Source: an uncultured Eubacteriales bacterium
Lineage (GTDB): Bacteria; Bacillota; Clostridia; Monoglobales; Monoglobaceae
NCBI GenBank assembly: GCA_905198865.1
Contig: CAJKEB010000007.1
Coordinates: forward strand, 1 to 61,431
DNA length: 61,431 bases
Direction: 5' to 3'
A program made the translations under genes and the position numbers. Of this stretch, positions 17,619-25,910 are shown in pieces. Position 1 is the first letter of the stretch. Each line of letters begins with the position of its first letter. Under the pieces are notes generated by a model. The model was given only the letters and a program-made list of their open reading frames with translations, did no database searches and was not told the origin of the DNA.

Positions 17619-18809
17619 ATGGACAATACAAATAAAATTAATACGAATAATGAGAATGAGTTAAGCGAGTTGAGAAATAAAATCGACGAAATAGACAAGC
17701 AGATTTTGCCGTTGTTTCTTGAGCGTATGAATATTTGCAGTGCGGTTGCGGACTACAAGAGAAGTGTCGGAAAGCCTGTACTCGACGCTGAGCGTGAAAA
17801 ACAGGTGCTTAAGTCAAAAATTGATATGCTTGAGGACAAGAGCCGTGAAAACGAAGTATACGAGCTGTTTACCGCTATTATGTCAATCAGCCGTGACCGG
17901 CAGTCGCGAGAACTCAGCCGTGATAAGGGCAAAGCACGTATAGAGGATTTGCTTAAGCCGAAGCCTCCGGTTGAGGATCCGACAGTTGTATTTTATGGCA
18001 CAGACGGTTCATACAGCGAAGAAGCGGCGATAGAATACTTCGGCGAAAACCGCAGACGGTTTAATGCAAAGATTTTTGAGGACGCCTTTATTGCGTTAAA
18101 GGACGGCTCGGCTGATTATGCCGTTCTTCCTATTGAAAATTCTAACACCGGAACAATTGTCGATGTTATGGATTTGCTTGAGAAGTATAATTATTACATA
18201 ATCGGCGAGATAGATATACCTATCAGGCACTGCCTCATGGGAGTTAAAGGCGCAGAAATCAGCGATATCAAGCACATATATTCTCATGAACAAGGCATAC
18301 TCCAGAGCCGTGAGTTTATAAAGTCGCTCAATGAACGGAATAGTCAGAATATAACTTGCGAGGAATATTACAGTACGGCTCAGAGCGCAAAGAAAGTTGC
18401 CGACGACGGCGATAAAACCCAGGCTGCGATTGCCGGCAGACGCAATGCAGGGATTTACGGGCTTGAAATCTTAGCTGAGAATATAAACAGCAGTGATAAG
18501 AACACCACGAGATTTATAGTAGTATCAACTCATGCCGAGGTTGATGAAAGCTGCAATAAAATAAGCGCGGCGTTTACACTGCCTCATGAGAGCGGAGAGC
18601 TTTACAGAGTACTCGCCTGCTTTGCTCATGGCGATTTAAATTTGCTCAAGCTCGAATCGCGTCCGCTTGACGACAAGAATTTTGAGTATATGTTCTTTGT
18701 GGATTATACCGGAAATCTCCTTGATGAAAACGTTAGACGCATAACAAATAATGTGATAGAGGGTACCGGCGAATTCAAGCTTCTGGGCAATTACAAACTC
18801 AAGGCATAA
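17619..18809 (+). CDS. pheA: Bifunctional chorismate mutase/prephenate dehydratase (P-protein)
   Basis: A 396-residue fusion. Residues about 14-100 form an AroQ-class chorismate mutase (LRNKIDEIDKQILPLFLERM). Residues about 122-300 form the prephenate dehydratase domain with YGTDGSYSEEAA, PIENSNTGTIVDVMDLL and the catalytic-Thr motif NTTRFIVVS. Residues about 312-395 form an ACT domain including LKLESRP, the site of Phe feedback in this family. It makes prephenate for both branches and phenylpyruvate for Phe. It is the only obvious ACT-regulated branch enzyme in the operon. The GTGCAAATAA sequence before ATG is a weak ribosome site. Confidence 0.94.
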   Translation: MDNTNKINTNNENELSELRNKIDEIDKQILPLFLERMNICSAVADYKRSVGKPVLDAEREKQVLKSKIDMLEDKSRENEVYELFTAIMSISRDRQSRELSRDKGKARIEDLLKPKPPVEDPTVVFYGTDGSYSEEAAIEYFGENRRRFNAKIFEDAFIALKDGSADYAVLPIENSNTGTIVDVMDLLEKYNYYIIGEIDIPIRHCLMGVKGAEISDIKHIYSHEQGILQSREFIKSLNERNSQNITCEEYYSTAQSAKKVADDGDKTQAAIAGRRNAGIYGLEILAENINSSDKNTTRFIVVSTHAEVDESCNKISAAFTLPHESGELYRVLACFAHGDLNLLKLESRPLDDKNFEYMFFVDYTGNLLDENVRRITNNVIEGTGEFKLLGNYKLKA

Positions 18810-18824
18810 AAGAGGAAGTGCTTT

Positions 18825-19343
18825 ATGAAAATTATTTTAATAGGAATGCCCGGCTGCGGTAAAACGACAATAGGAAAAATGGCGGCGGAGGATATGAACC
18901 TCAAGTTCATTGACCTTGATGAAGAAATAGTCAAGAGTTCGGGCAAATCAATAAACAGTATCTTTGCGGACAGCGGTGAGGAAGTCTTTCGCAAACTTGA
19001 GACAGAAGTTCTCGAAAAGGCGCTGCTTAATGACGATACGGTTATCTCAACAGGCGGCGGTATTGTCAAATTCAGCCGTAATATTGAGCTTGCTAAAAAA
19101 GCCGGAGGTCATATCGTGTTTATTGACAGACCTCTTGATTTAATTATCGGAGATATTGATACTTCCGAAAGACCTCTGCTTAAAGAAGGTGCGGACAGAC
19201 TTAAAAATCTGTATTCTGAAAGATATGAGCTGTACAGAAGCGCCGCTGATGAAATAATTGAAAACAATGCCGGTTTAGAAGACATTACTCAAAGAATTTG
19301 CAGAATAAATTTAGATCAAAAAGAAAAGAGGAAAAATATATGA
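18825..19343 (+). CDS. aroK: Shikimate kinase
   Basis: A 172-residue P-loop kinase that phosphorylates shikimate at the 3-position with ATP. Walker A GMPGCGKTTIGK is at about residues 6-17, the shikimate-binding DLDEEI at about 32-37, and STGGGIV at about 76-82. AGAGGAAG precedes ATG. Its TGA stop overlaps the aroQ start (ATGA), which suggests translational coupling. Confidence 0.94.
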   Translation: MKIILIGMPGCGKTTIGKMAAEDMNLKFIDLDEEIVKSSGKSINSIFADSGEEVFRKLETEVLEKALLNDDTVISTGGGIVKFSRNIELAKKAGGHIVFIDRPLDLIIGDIDTSERPLLKEGADRLKNLYSERYELYRSAADEIIENNAGLEDITQRICRINLDQKEKRKNI

Positions 19344-19795
19344 CAATAATGGTAATAAACGGTCCTAATATTAATATGCTCGGCGTAAGAGAACCGGGCG
19401 TATACGGAGAGCAAAGCTATCAGGATCTTGAAAAATATATTGAGGACTATGCCGCAAACCTCGGCGCAGAGGCTATTGTTGTACAGAGCAACGGCGAGGG
19501 TGAAATAATTGACTTTATCCATCACGCAATGACAAGCTGTGACGGTATAGTTATTAATCCCGGCGCATATACTCATTACAGCTATGCAATATTTGACGCC
19601 TTAAAGGCGGTCAATATGCCTGCCGTTGAAGTGCATATCAGTAATATACATAAGCGTGATGAGTTCAGAAGAAGGTCGGTTACTGCTCCGGCTTGTATAG
19701 GTCAGATTTGCGGTCTTGGCTTCAGAGGATATCTGCTTGCTATAGATTATTTACTTGAAGAACTGAATGAGAAAAAGGGTGAACAGGATGATTAG
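19340..19795 (+). CDS. aroQ: 3-dehydroquinate dehydratase, type II
   Basis: A 151-residue type II dehydroquinase. The start is set at ATG 19340, which overlaps the aroK stop and has AAGAGGAAA upstream; an in-frame ATG 42 nt earlier lies inside aroK and would add an atypical N-terminus. Motifs: NGPNINMLG, the catalytic Tyr region EPGVYG, QSNGEGEIIDFIH, NPGAYTHYS, and VEVHISNIHKRDEFRR. Normal length for the dodecameric enzyme. It dehydrates 3-dehydroquinate to 3-dehydroshikimate. Confidence 0.95.
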   Translation: MTIMVINGPNINMLGVREPGVYGEQSYQDLEKYIEDYAANLGAEAIVVQSNGEGEIIDFIHHAMTSCDGIVINPGAYTHYSYAIFDALKAVNMPAVEVHISNIHKRDEFRRRSVTAPACIGQICGLGFRGYLLAIDYLLEELNEKKGEQDD

Positions 19796-20636
19796 ACTTA
19801 ACGTAATCGGAGATCCGGTTATGCACAGTAAGTCGCCGATTGTCCATGGAAAGGTTCTGGACGAACTTGGAGCCAAATACGAGTATGACAAGGTTCAGGT
19901 TAAAAAAGGCGGGCTTGAAGAATATATAAAAAGCGCGGTAGCAGGCGGAGTGACAGGATTTAATCTGACAATGCCTCATAAGGTAGATATAATACCGTTT
20001 CTTAAAGAAATTGATGAAGATGCAAAGCTTTTCGGAGCGGTAAATACCGTTAAAATCAATGACGGCGAGCTGTACGGTTACAATACCGACGCCGGTGGAC
20101 TTGTGCTTTCACTGTCGATGAACGGCTTTGACGTAAAAGATAAGAATATCGTTATTCTCGGAGCAGGCGGAGTTTCATCAACTATTGCAGTTAAGTTTGC
20201 CGTAATGGGCGCAAAAAGAATTGTTATACTTAACCGCACTCCGGAAAAAGCAGAAAATATTTGCAGCCGCATAGATAGCATAAGAGATGAATTTGATATT
20301 ATGGCAGAAGTAAGCTTCGGCGGTTTTGAGATTGATACACTGAAATCCTGCGCCGGAAGCTGTGACATGCTCCTGAATGCAACTCCTCTCGGAATGACGG
20401 GAGTAGATTCAGATTATGAGGATTTGAGCTTTATAGATTGTCTGAGCAATGACGCTTTTGTTGCCGACTTGATTTACAGCCCGGAAAAAACAAAGTTCTT
20501 GGAATATGCTGAGGAACACGGGCATAAAATTATGAACGGGTACGGTATGTTAATCGGTCAAGCAATTCTTGCAGATGAGATATACTTAAGCCAAAAGCTT
20601 GATGTTAGTGAATTGTATACAAAAGTGGTTGGATAG
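19788..20636 (+). CDS. aroE: Shikimate dehydrogenase
   Basis: A 282-residue NADPH-dependent enzyme reducing 3-dehydroshikimate to shikimate. The start at ATG 19788 gives MIRLNVIGDPVMHSKSP, the normal N-terminus, and overlaps aroQ by 8 nt; an upstream in-frame ATG would add seven atypical residues. Motifs: GFNLTMPHK with the catalytic Lys, YNTDAGG, the nucleotide-binding GAGGVSSTIAV, NATPLGM, and GYGMLIGQA. Last gene of the aromatic operon. Confidence 0.95.
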   Translation: MIRLNVIGDPVMHSKSPIVHGKVLDELGAKYEYDKVQVKKGGLEEYIKSAVAGGVTGFNLTMPHKVDIIPFLKEIDEDAKLFGAVNTVKINDGELYGYNTDAGGLVLSLSMNGFDVKDKNIVILGAGGVSSTIAVKFAVMGAKRIVILNRTPEKAENICSRIDSIRDEFDIMAEVSFGGFEIDTLKSCAGSCDMLLNATPLGMTGVDSDYEDLSFIDCLSNDAFVADLIYSPEKTKFLEYAEEHGHKIMNGYGMLIGQAILADEIYLSQKLDVSELYTKVVG

Positions 20637-20878
20637 CATTGTTAAAATTATACAAAAATCTGTCGGATTTTTAAGTATATAAAGTGAAATGGTAAAATAA
20701 CACTTTGTTTATAAAAAGTTTATATTTTATTTATAATTTGTATATATTTTGAGAATATAAATATATGTGGTTAGTGTGGCAATGGGGTTATCCCATAAAT
20801 CAAAAACCGTAAAATTATAAAAAAGATTGGAGCTTTAAGTATATTATTTTATACTTAATACTTCCGGAAGGGATCGGT
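20637..20878 (+). other. AT-rich spacer between aroE and the GT2 gene, with inverted repeats
   Basis: No gene found. A weak 7-bp hairpin, AAAAATC and GATTTTT (20654-20672), just after aroE may end the operon. An 8-bp inverted repeat, TAAGTATA and TATACTTA (20836-20857), lies 21 bp before the GT2 start and could be a protein-binding site. ATGGG/CCCAT around 20783-20800 is a small hairpin. No riboswitch I recognise, including c-di-GMP types, is evident. Confidence 0.4.
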
Positions 20879-22138
20879 ATGAAAGCTATAATTATTATTA
20901 ATGCAGTTATTTCAGTTTTGTTTACACTGTGTTATGCTTACCAGTTTTTTTACTTGTTTGTCGGATTGCTGAAGGGAGAGCAATCGTTTAAGGCAGTAAA
21001 GCAGCATAAGTTTGCCGCTGTTATTTCTGCACGTAACGAGCGTGATGTTATCGGGCAGTTGATAAAGAGTATTAAACAGCAAAATTATCCAAAGGACAAA
21101 CTGGATGTTTTTGTTATTGCCGATAACTGTACGGACGATACCGCGCAGGTTGCAAGAGAAGCCGGTGCGATTGTTTATGAGAGATTTAACAAAAAGCAGG
21201 TCGGAAAGGGCTATGCTCTCGACTGGCTGTTTGATATAATTGCTAAGGATCATAAGGATGCCGGTTATGAGGGATATATGATTTTTGACGCTGACAATAT
21301 TCTTGATGTGAATTATGTCAGTGAGATGAACAAGGTCTTTGATAACGGTTATGATGTTCTGACGAGTTACCGTAACTCAAAGAACTTTGACAGCAACTGG
21401 ATTTCATCGGCTTATTCGCTGTGGTTCTTAAGAGAAGCCAAGTACCTCAACAACGCAAGAATGCAGCTGGGAACAAGCTGTGCTATTTCAGGTACGGGAT
21501 TCCTGGTCAGTGCGGATGTCATTAACAAGAATGGCGGCTGGATTCATCATCTTCTTACTGAGGATATTGAGTTCACGTGTGACAGCGTTATCCATGGTGT
21601 TAAGATCGGATATGCTTCAAAGGCGGTTTTGTATGACGAACAGCCTACAAAGTTTGGTCAGTCGTATACACAGCGTATGCGCTGGGCAAAGGGTTTTTAT
21701 CAGGTGTTTAAGAACTATGGCTGGGGGTTGCTTAAGGGCGCTCTTAAGGGAAGTTTTTCATGCTTTGATATGCTGATGACTGTATGCCCGGCAATGCTTC
21801 TTACACTTATAAGCGTATTGCTCAATGCTGTGACAATTCCTTTTGCTGTTGCGTGTGATGCGCCTGAGACAATGGCTTTGGTTCATACACTTGTGCAGAC
21901 TATTGCAAACTTCTATGGATTGTTCTTTATCTTCGGTGTATTGACTCTGATTACCGAGTGGAATCAGATACATTGTGCCGGATATAAGAAGGTGCTGTAC
22001 TTGTTCACCTTCCCGGTATTTGAGTTTACATATGCAATTATTGCAATTGTCGCTTTGTTCAAGAAGGTTGAATGGAAGCCCATTAAGCACAGTGTTGTTA
22101 AAACCCTTGATGAGGTCACAAGCCGTGAAGCGGCGTAA
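20879..22138 (+). CDS. Membrane-bound family 2 glycosyltransferase
   Basis: A 419-residue processive-type GT2. An N-terminal helix (about 3-30) is followed by the cytoplasmic catalytic domain: SARNERDVIGQLI, IADNCTDDTAQVA, the metal-binding FDADN near residue 139, TEDIEFT at about 228-234, and QRMRWAKG at about 263-270 (the Q..RW motif). At least three helices follow at about 300-395. This is the architecture of cellulose, hyaluronan or poly-GlcNAc synthases and their relatives. It stands alone, so the polymer cannot be named. GGAAGGGAT precedes the ATG. Confidence 0.85.
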   Translation: MKAIIIINAVISVLFTLCYAYQFFYLFVGLLKGEQSFKAVKQHKFAAVISARNERDVIGQLIKSIKQQNYPKDKLDVFVIADNCTDDTAQVAREAGAIVYERFNKKQVGKGYALDWLFDIIAKDHKDAGYEGYMIFDADNILDVNYVSEMNKVFDNGYDVLTSYRNSKNFDSNWISSAYSLWFLREAKYLNNARMQLGTSCAISGTGFLVSADVINKNGGWIHHLLTEDIEFTCDSVIHGVKIGYASKAVLYDEQPTKFGQSYTQRMRWAKGFYQVFKNYGWGLLKGALKGSFSCFDMLMTVCPAMLLTLISVLLNAVTIPFAVACDAPETMALVHTLVQTIANFYGLFFIFGVLTLITEWNQIHCAGYKKVLYLFTFPVFEFTYAIIAIVALFKKVEWKPIKHSVVKTLDEVTSREAA

Positions 22139-22160
22139 TTATTAAATATGATAAAAATTA

Positions 22161-22185
22161 AGAGGTGCGGAATGCACCTCTTTTG
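22161..22185. terminator. Bidirectional intrinsic terminator between GT2 and asnB
   Basis: AGAGGTGC (22161-22168), a 5-nt loop and GCACCTCT (22174-22181), then TTTT on the plus strand. On the minus strand the stem is followed by TAATTTTTAT. It can serve both converging genes. Confidence 0.75.
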
Positions 22186-22208
22186 TGTTGTTTATAATAA
22201 CCGGTTCA

Positions 22209-24077
22209 TCAGTCAACGATATTCAAATTATATGCCTTAAGCCATGTATCAATCATATACATATAAGCCAGAATCTGCGGATAATTCATGAGCTGACCGT
22301 ACCACGGTTTTGAAAACATTCCGGCTTTCGTTTCAAGGAGCTCGCTGAGCTTATCTTTTTTCACGATTTCAAGTATTGGAGAGTTGGGATTTTTAAGTAT
22401 TTCTTTGACTTTATCCTCAACATTTTTGGTATAAATCGGATTGTGACTTTTGGGGTACGGACTCTTTTTTCTGTATACAATTTCATGCGGCAAAATATCG
22501 CTGAAAGCCTTTCTCAGCAAACCTTTTTCGCGGCCGGCATAACCCTTCATGACCCACGGAATGTTATATGCGTATTCCCAGATACGCAGGTCGCAGAACG
22601 GAACACGAACCTCAAGTCCGTTATACATTGAAGAAAAGTCTTTTCGGCTAAGCAGTGTCTGCATAAACCAGCTGAAGTTGAGCATAGATATTTCTTTAAT
22701 TCGTGCGTCCTCCGGCGTCTCCGTACCGGTTTTTGGCGCTGAGTTCACGGTTTCGATATATCTTGTATATACATATTCCTCCGGGTCAAAGTCCAGGTAT
22801 TCGTCTCTTATAAGGCTCGCTTTAATATCAGTGTTTCCGCTCCACGGAAAGTCCGCCTGTGCCAGCATTTCTTTGTTTGTATACCACGGATACCCGCCGA
22901 ATATTTCATCGGCACATTCGCCCGAAAGCACGACCGTATGCGTCTTTTTGACCTCATGGCAGAATAAAAGCAAGGATGACTCAATATCAACAAGCCCGGG
23001 AAGGTCGCGGGCAAGAACCGAGTCATAAAGCGCGTCTCCGACAGTATTATTGTCGAGTACCACAGTGTGATGGCGTGAACCTATGCTCTCGGACATGAGA
23101 TTGATATAGTGGTCGTCGCTGTTTGGCTGATAGAACGTCTTTTGGAAATATTTTTCGTTGTCCTCATAATCCACTGAGAATGTGTCGAGTGTTCCCCTGC
23201 CGGTCTTTTTGAATTCTTCGGCGGCAACAGCAGAAATTATGCTTGAGTCCAGTCCGCCGGACAAAAAAGTGCAGAGAGGAACATCGGATACAAGCTGACG
23301 TTTGATTGCGTCACATATAAGTGATTTAACCGTGTATATTGTGTCCGACATATTGTCGGTATGTTCGTGTGCCTTAAGGCTCCAGTACTGCCACAGCTTT
23401 AAGCCGTTTTCACGGTCAAATGTGCCGCACCAACCCGGCTTTAATTCCTTAATATCTTTAAACGGCGTTATTCCTGGTGTTTTGCCGGGGCCGATTAAAA
23501 ATATCTCGGCTATGCCTGAGCGGTTTACGTCTGTGGATACAGACGGATGGTTGAGCAGAGCTTTTATCTCGGAGCCGAAAATGAATTCACAGTTTCTTTC
23601 CGAACCTGTTTCCTTTGCACAGTAGAAAAATGGTTTTACGCCGCCGCCGTCGCGTGCAAAAAACAGACGGTTGTTGTTTTCGTCAAATATTGCAAACGCA
23701 AAAATTCCGTTAAGCTTTTTTACACATTCGCTGCCCCATTCGATGTATGAACTCAGCAGGACTTCCGTGTCCGAATGTCCGGTGAATTCATATCCGGACT
23801 TTAAGAGCTCCGTGCGCAGCTCGTCGGTGTTATATAACTCGCCGTTGTAGCACAGTACATATGTATTGCCCATTACTTCTTTTATCATCGGCTGATGTCC
23901 GTGTTCTATGTCCACGACGGAGAGACGTCTGTGACCGAGTGCCGCAAAGTCGGAGAAAAATTCGCCCTTATCATCGGGGCCTCGTCTTTCCAGCGAGTCC
24001 CTCATTTTGTATAAAACATTTCTGGCATTATTGTCAATCTTATGATTATAATTTATAAAGCCTGTTATTCCGCACAT
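22209..24077 (-). CDS. asnB: Asparagine synthase (glutamine-hydrolysing)
   Basis: A 622-residue two-domain enzyme. The N-terminal glutaminase (class II, about 2-210) begins MCGITGF, so Cys2 is the nucleophile after Met removal, with GHRRLSVVD and YNGELYN. The synthetase domain has the PP-loop LSGGLDSSIISAV near residue 272 and SGECADEIFGGYPW. It amidates aspartate to asparagine with ATP and Gln; close relatives in Gram-positives also amidate cell-wall intermediates, so the exact acceptor is not certain. GAGGTGAG precedes the ATG. It is divergent from proS. Confidence 0.9.
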   Translation of the reverse strand: MCGITGFINYNHKIDNNARNVLYKMRDSLERRGPDDKGEFFSDFAALGHRRLSVVDIEHGHQPMIKEVMGNTYVLCYNGELYNTDELRTELLKSGYEFTGHSDTEVLLSSYIEWGSECVKKLNGIFAFAIFDENNNRLFFARDGGGVKPFFYCAKETGSERNCEFIFGSEIKALLNHPSVSTDVNRSGIAEIFLIGPGKTPGITPFKDIKELKPGWCGTFDRENGLKLWQYWSLKAHEHTDNMSDTIYTVKSLICDAIKRQLVSDVPLCTFLSGGLDSSIISAVAAEEFKKTGRGTLDTFSVDYEDNEKYFQKTFYQPNSDDHYINLMSESIGSRHHTVVLDNNTVGDALYDSVLARDLPGLVDIESSLLLFCHEVKKTHTVVLSGECADEIFGGYPWYTNKEMLAQADFPWSGNTDIKASLIRDEYLDFDPEEYVYTRYIETVNSAPKTGTETPEDARIKEISMLNFSWFMQTLLSRKDFSSMYNGLEVRVPFCDLRIWEYAYNIPWVMKGYAGREKGLLRKAFSDILPHEIVYRKKSPYPKSHNPIYTKNVEDKVKEILKNPNSPILEIVKKDKLSELLETKAGMFSKPWYGQLMNYPQILAYMYMIDTWLKAYNLNIVD

Positions 24078-24093
24078 ATTCTCACCTCAGTTT

Positions 24094-24122
24094 ATTATAT
24101 GTACAGTATTTGTTTATGTGAA
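24094..24122 (-). promoter_or_regulatory. Promoter of asnB
   Basis: On the minus strand TTCACA (24117-24122), a 17-nt spacer and TATAAT (24094-24099), ending 16 nt before the asnB start at 24077. This would give a very short 5' leader. Confidence 0.6.
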
Positions 24123-24164
24123 TTTAAGGTAACACGATTGTAATATTAAATCATTCCAACAGAC

Positions 24165-24193
24165 TTGACACAGCTAAGATTTTCATTTATACT
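24165..24193 (+). promoter_or_regulatory. Promoter of proS
   Basis: A perfect TTGACA (24165-24170), a 17-nt spacer and TATACT (24188-24193). The leader to the start codon is only about 80 nt, too short for a T-box, which often precedes proS in Firmicutes. Confidence 0.78.
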
Positions 24194-24281
24194 TAAATAG
24201 ACTATGAAATAATGTCAAATTGTTATTTAAATGCAATAAACATTTAGATAATTTTAATAAAAGTTGGAAGGGTTGGTAATT

Positions 24282-25718
24282 TTGGCAAAGGATAAGAAGC
24301 TGGTTGAAGAGATAACTCCCATGAGCGAGGATTTTGCTCAGTGGTATACCGATATAATCAAAAAGGCGGAGCTTTGCAGCTATTCGGGAGTTCGCGGCTG
24401 TATGGTCATTCAGCCGTACGGTTATGCTATTTGGGAAAATATTCAGAGGATAATGGATAAGCGCTTTAAGGAAACAGGCGTACAAAATGTTTCAATGCCT
24501 ATGTTTATTCCGGAAAGTCTGCTTCAGAAGGAAAAGGATCATGTTGAAGGCTTTGCGCCTGAGGTTGCATGGGTTACGCATGGCGGCAACGAGAAACTTC
24601 CCGAACGCCTTTGTGTCAGACCGACGTCTGAGACATTGTTCTGTGACCATTATTCAAATGTTATACGCTCATACCGCGATTTGCCTAAGCTGTATAATCA
24701 ATGGTGCAGTGTTGTAAGATGGGAAAAAACAACACGTCCGTTTTTGAGAAGCACTGAGTTTTTATGGCAGGAGGGTCATACGGCTCACGCAACACAGACG
24801 GAGGCGGAGGAACGCACAAGAATGATGCTCAATCTCTATGCCGATGTTTGCGAAAAAGACCTTGCAATACCCGTTATAAAGGGTCAGAAGACCGACAGAG
24901 AAAAGTTTGCCGGCGCAACCGAGACATTTACAATCGAGAGTATGATGCACGACGGTAAGGCGCTCCAGTCAGGAACGAGCCATAACTTCGGCGACGGCTT
25001 TGCCCGCGCGTTCGGTATTCAGTATCTTGATGAGAATAACGAGCAGCAATATGTACATCAAACCTCGTGGGGTGTTTCTACTCGTATTATCGGCGCCATT
25101 ATTATGGTACACGGAGATGATGCAGGTCTTAAGCTCCCGCCGAAAATCGCTCCGGTTCAGGCAGTTATTATTCCTGTTGCTATGCATAAGGAGGGAGTTC
25201 TTGAAAAGACAAATGAGCTTAAAGAGCGTCTTGAAAAGAACTTCAGAGTTAAGCTCGACGACAGCGATAAGTCTCCGGGCTGGAAGTTCAGCGAATATGA
25301 AATGAGAGGCGTTCCTGTCAGAATCGAGATGGGACCTAAGGATATTGAGAAAAATCAGGTTGTGCTTGTAAACAGGGTTAACCGTGAGAAATCATTTGTT
25401 TCTCTTGATAATATTGAAGAGGAGCTTCAAAATCTCCTTGATAAAATTCAGAAGCAAATGTATGATGCTGCTTTGGAAAACAGGGAAAGCAAAACTTCGT
25501 CTGCAAAAACATATGACGAGTTCAAAGAGATTATTGCTGAAAAGGGCGGTTTTGTCAAAGCAATGTGGTGCGGAGACGAAGCTTGTGAGCTAAAAATAAA
25601 GGAAGATACAACGGCTACGTCGCGTTGTATACCGTTTGAGCAGGAGGAGATTTCCGATACCTGCATATGCTGCGGCAAGCCGGCAAAACATATGGTATAC
25701 TGGGGTAAGGCGTACTAA
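24282..25718 (+). CDS. proS: Prolyl-tRNA synthetase, short (type 3) form
   Basis: A 478-residue class II synthetase of the archaeal/eukaryote-like form that lacks the bacterial editing insertion. It charges tRNA-Pro. Start set at TTG 24282 (MAKDKKLVEEITPMSEDF), with GGAAGGG 9 nt upstream; an in-frame TTG 18 nt earlier would lie in the ribosome site. Motif 1 region with NVSMPMFIPESLL, motif 2 WCSVVRWEKTTRPFLRSTEFLWQEGHT (key Arg and Glu in it), motif 3 GVSTRIIGAII. The C-terminal zinc-binding-type domain ends in CICCGKPAKHMVYWGKAY with the conserved terminal Tyr. Confidence 0.95.
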   Translation: MAKDKKLVEEITPMSEDFAQWYTDIIKKAELCSYSGVRGCMVIQPYGYAIWENIQRIMDKRFKETGVQNVSMPMFIPESLLQKEKDHVEGFAPEVAWVTHGGNEKLPERLCVRPTSETLFCDHYSNVIRSYRDLPKLYNQWCSVVRWEKTTRPFLRSTEFLWQEGHTAHATQTEAEERTRMMLNLYADVCEKDLAIPVIKGQKTDREKFAGATETFTIESMMHDGKALQSGTSHNFGDGFARAFGIQYLDENNEQQYVHQTSWGVSTRIIGAIIMVHGDDAGLKLPPKIAPVQAVIIPVAMHKEGVLEKTNELKERLEKNFRVKLDDSDKSPGWKFSEYEMRGVPVRIEMGPKDIEKNQVVLVNRVNREKSFVSLDNIEEELQNLLDKIQKQMYDAALENRESKTSSAKTYDEFKEIIAEKGGFVKAMWCGDEACELKIKEDTTATSRCIPFEQEEISDTCICCGKPAKHMVYWGKAY

Positions 25719-25727
25719 TATAAGATT

Positions 25728-25882
25728 GCAAACTTGGAGCGTAGTTTGCGGATAGCGGAGAGATTAATAGCGGCGAAGCCGTAAAGGAATACTGCAAAGC
25801 CGTGAGCGTTGCAGTAAGAGGAGCAAACTCGGAGCGAAAAGCAAAATACGCTGATGCGTAGTTTGCGGATAGCGGAGAGATT
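25728..25882 (+). repeat. Direct and inverted repeat cluster upstream of cdaA
   Basis: A 27-bp sequence occurs twice without mismatch at 25739-25765 and 25856-25882 (it contains TAGTTTGCGGATAGCGGAGA). GCAAACT pairs with AGTTTGC twice (25728-25734 with 25743-25749; 25823-25829 with 25860-25866). Between the copies are small perfect hairpins: CGGC-gaa-GCCG, and ACTGCAA with TTGCAGT. There is no start codon with a ribosome site in it. The TAGTTTGCGGATA core resembles TTAGTTTGGCGCATAC in the repeats at 44959-45227, so they may belong to one dispersed family. Confidence 0.7.
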
Positions 25883-25910
25883 TGCGACGAAGAAGCGGAG
25901 GTTATTTAGA

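Noticed and set aside
24200..24281. T-box leader of proS
   Set aside because: The leader is only about 80 nt from the predicted start site, and no T-box sequence is present.
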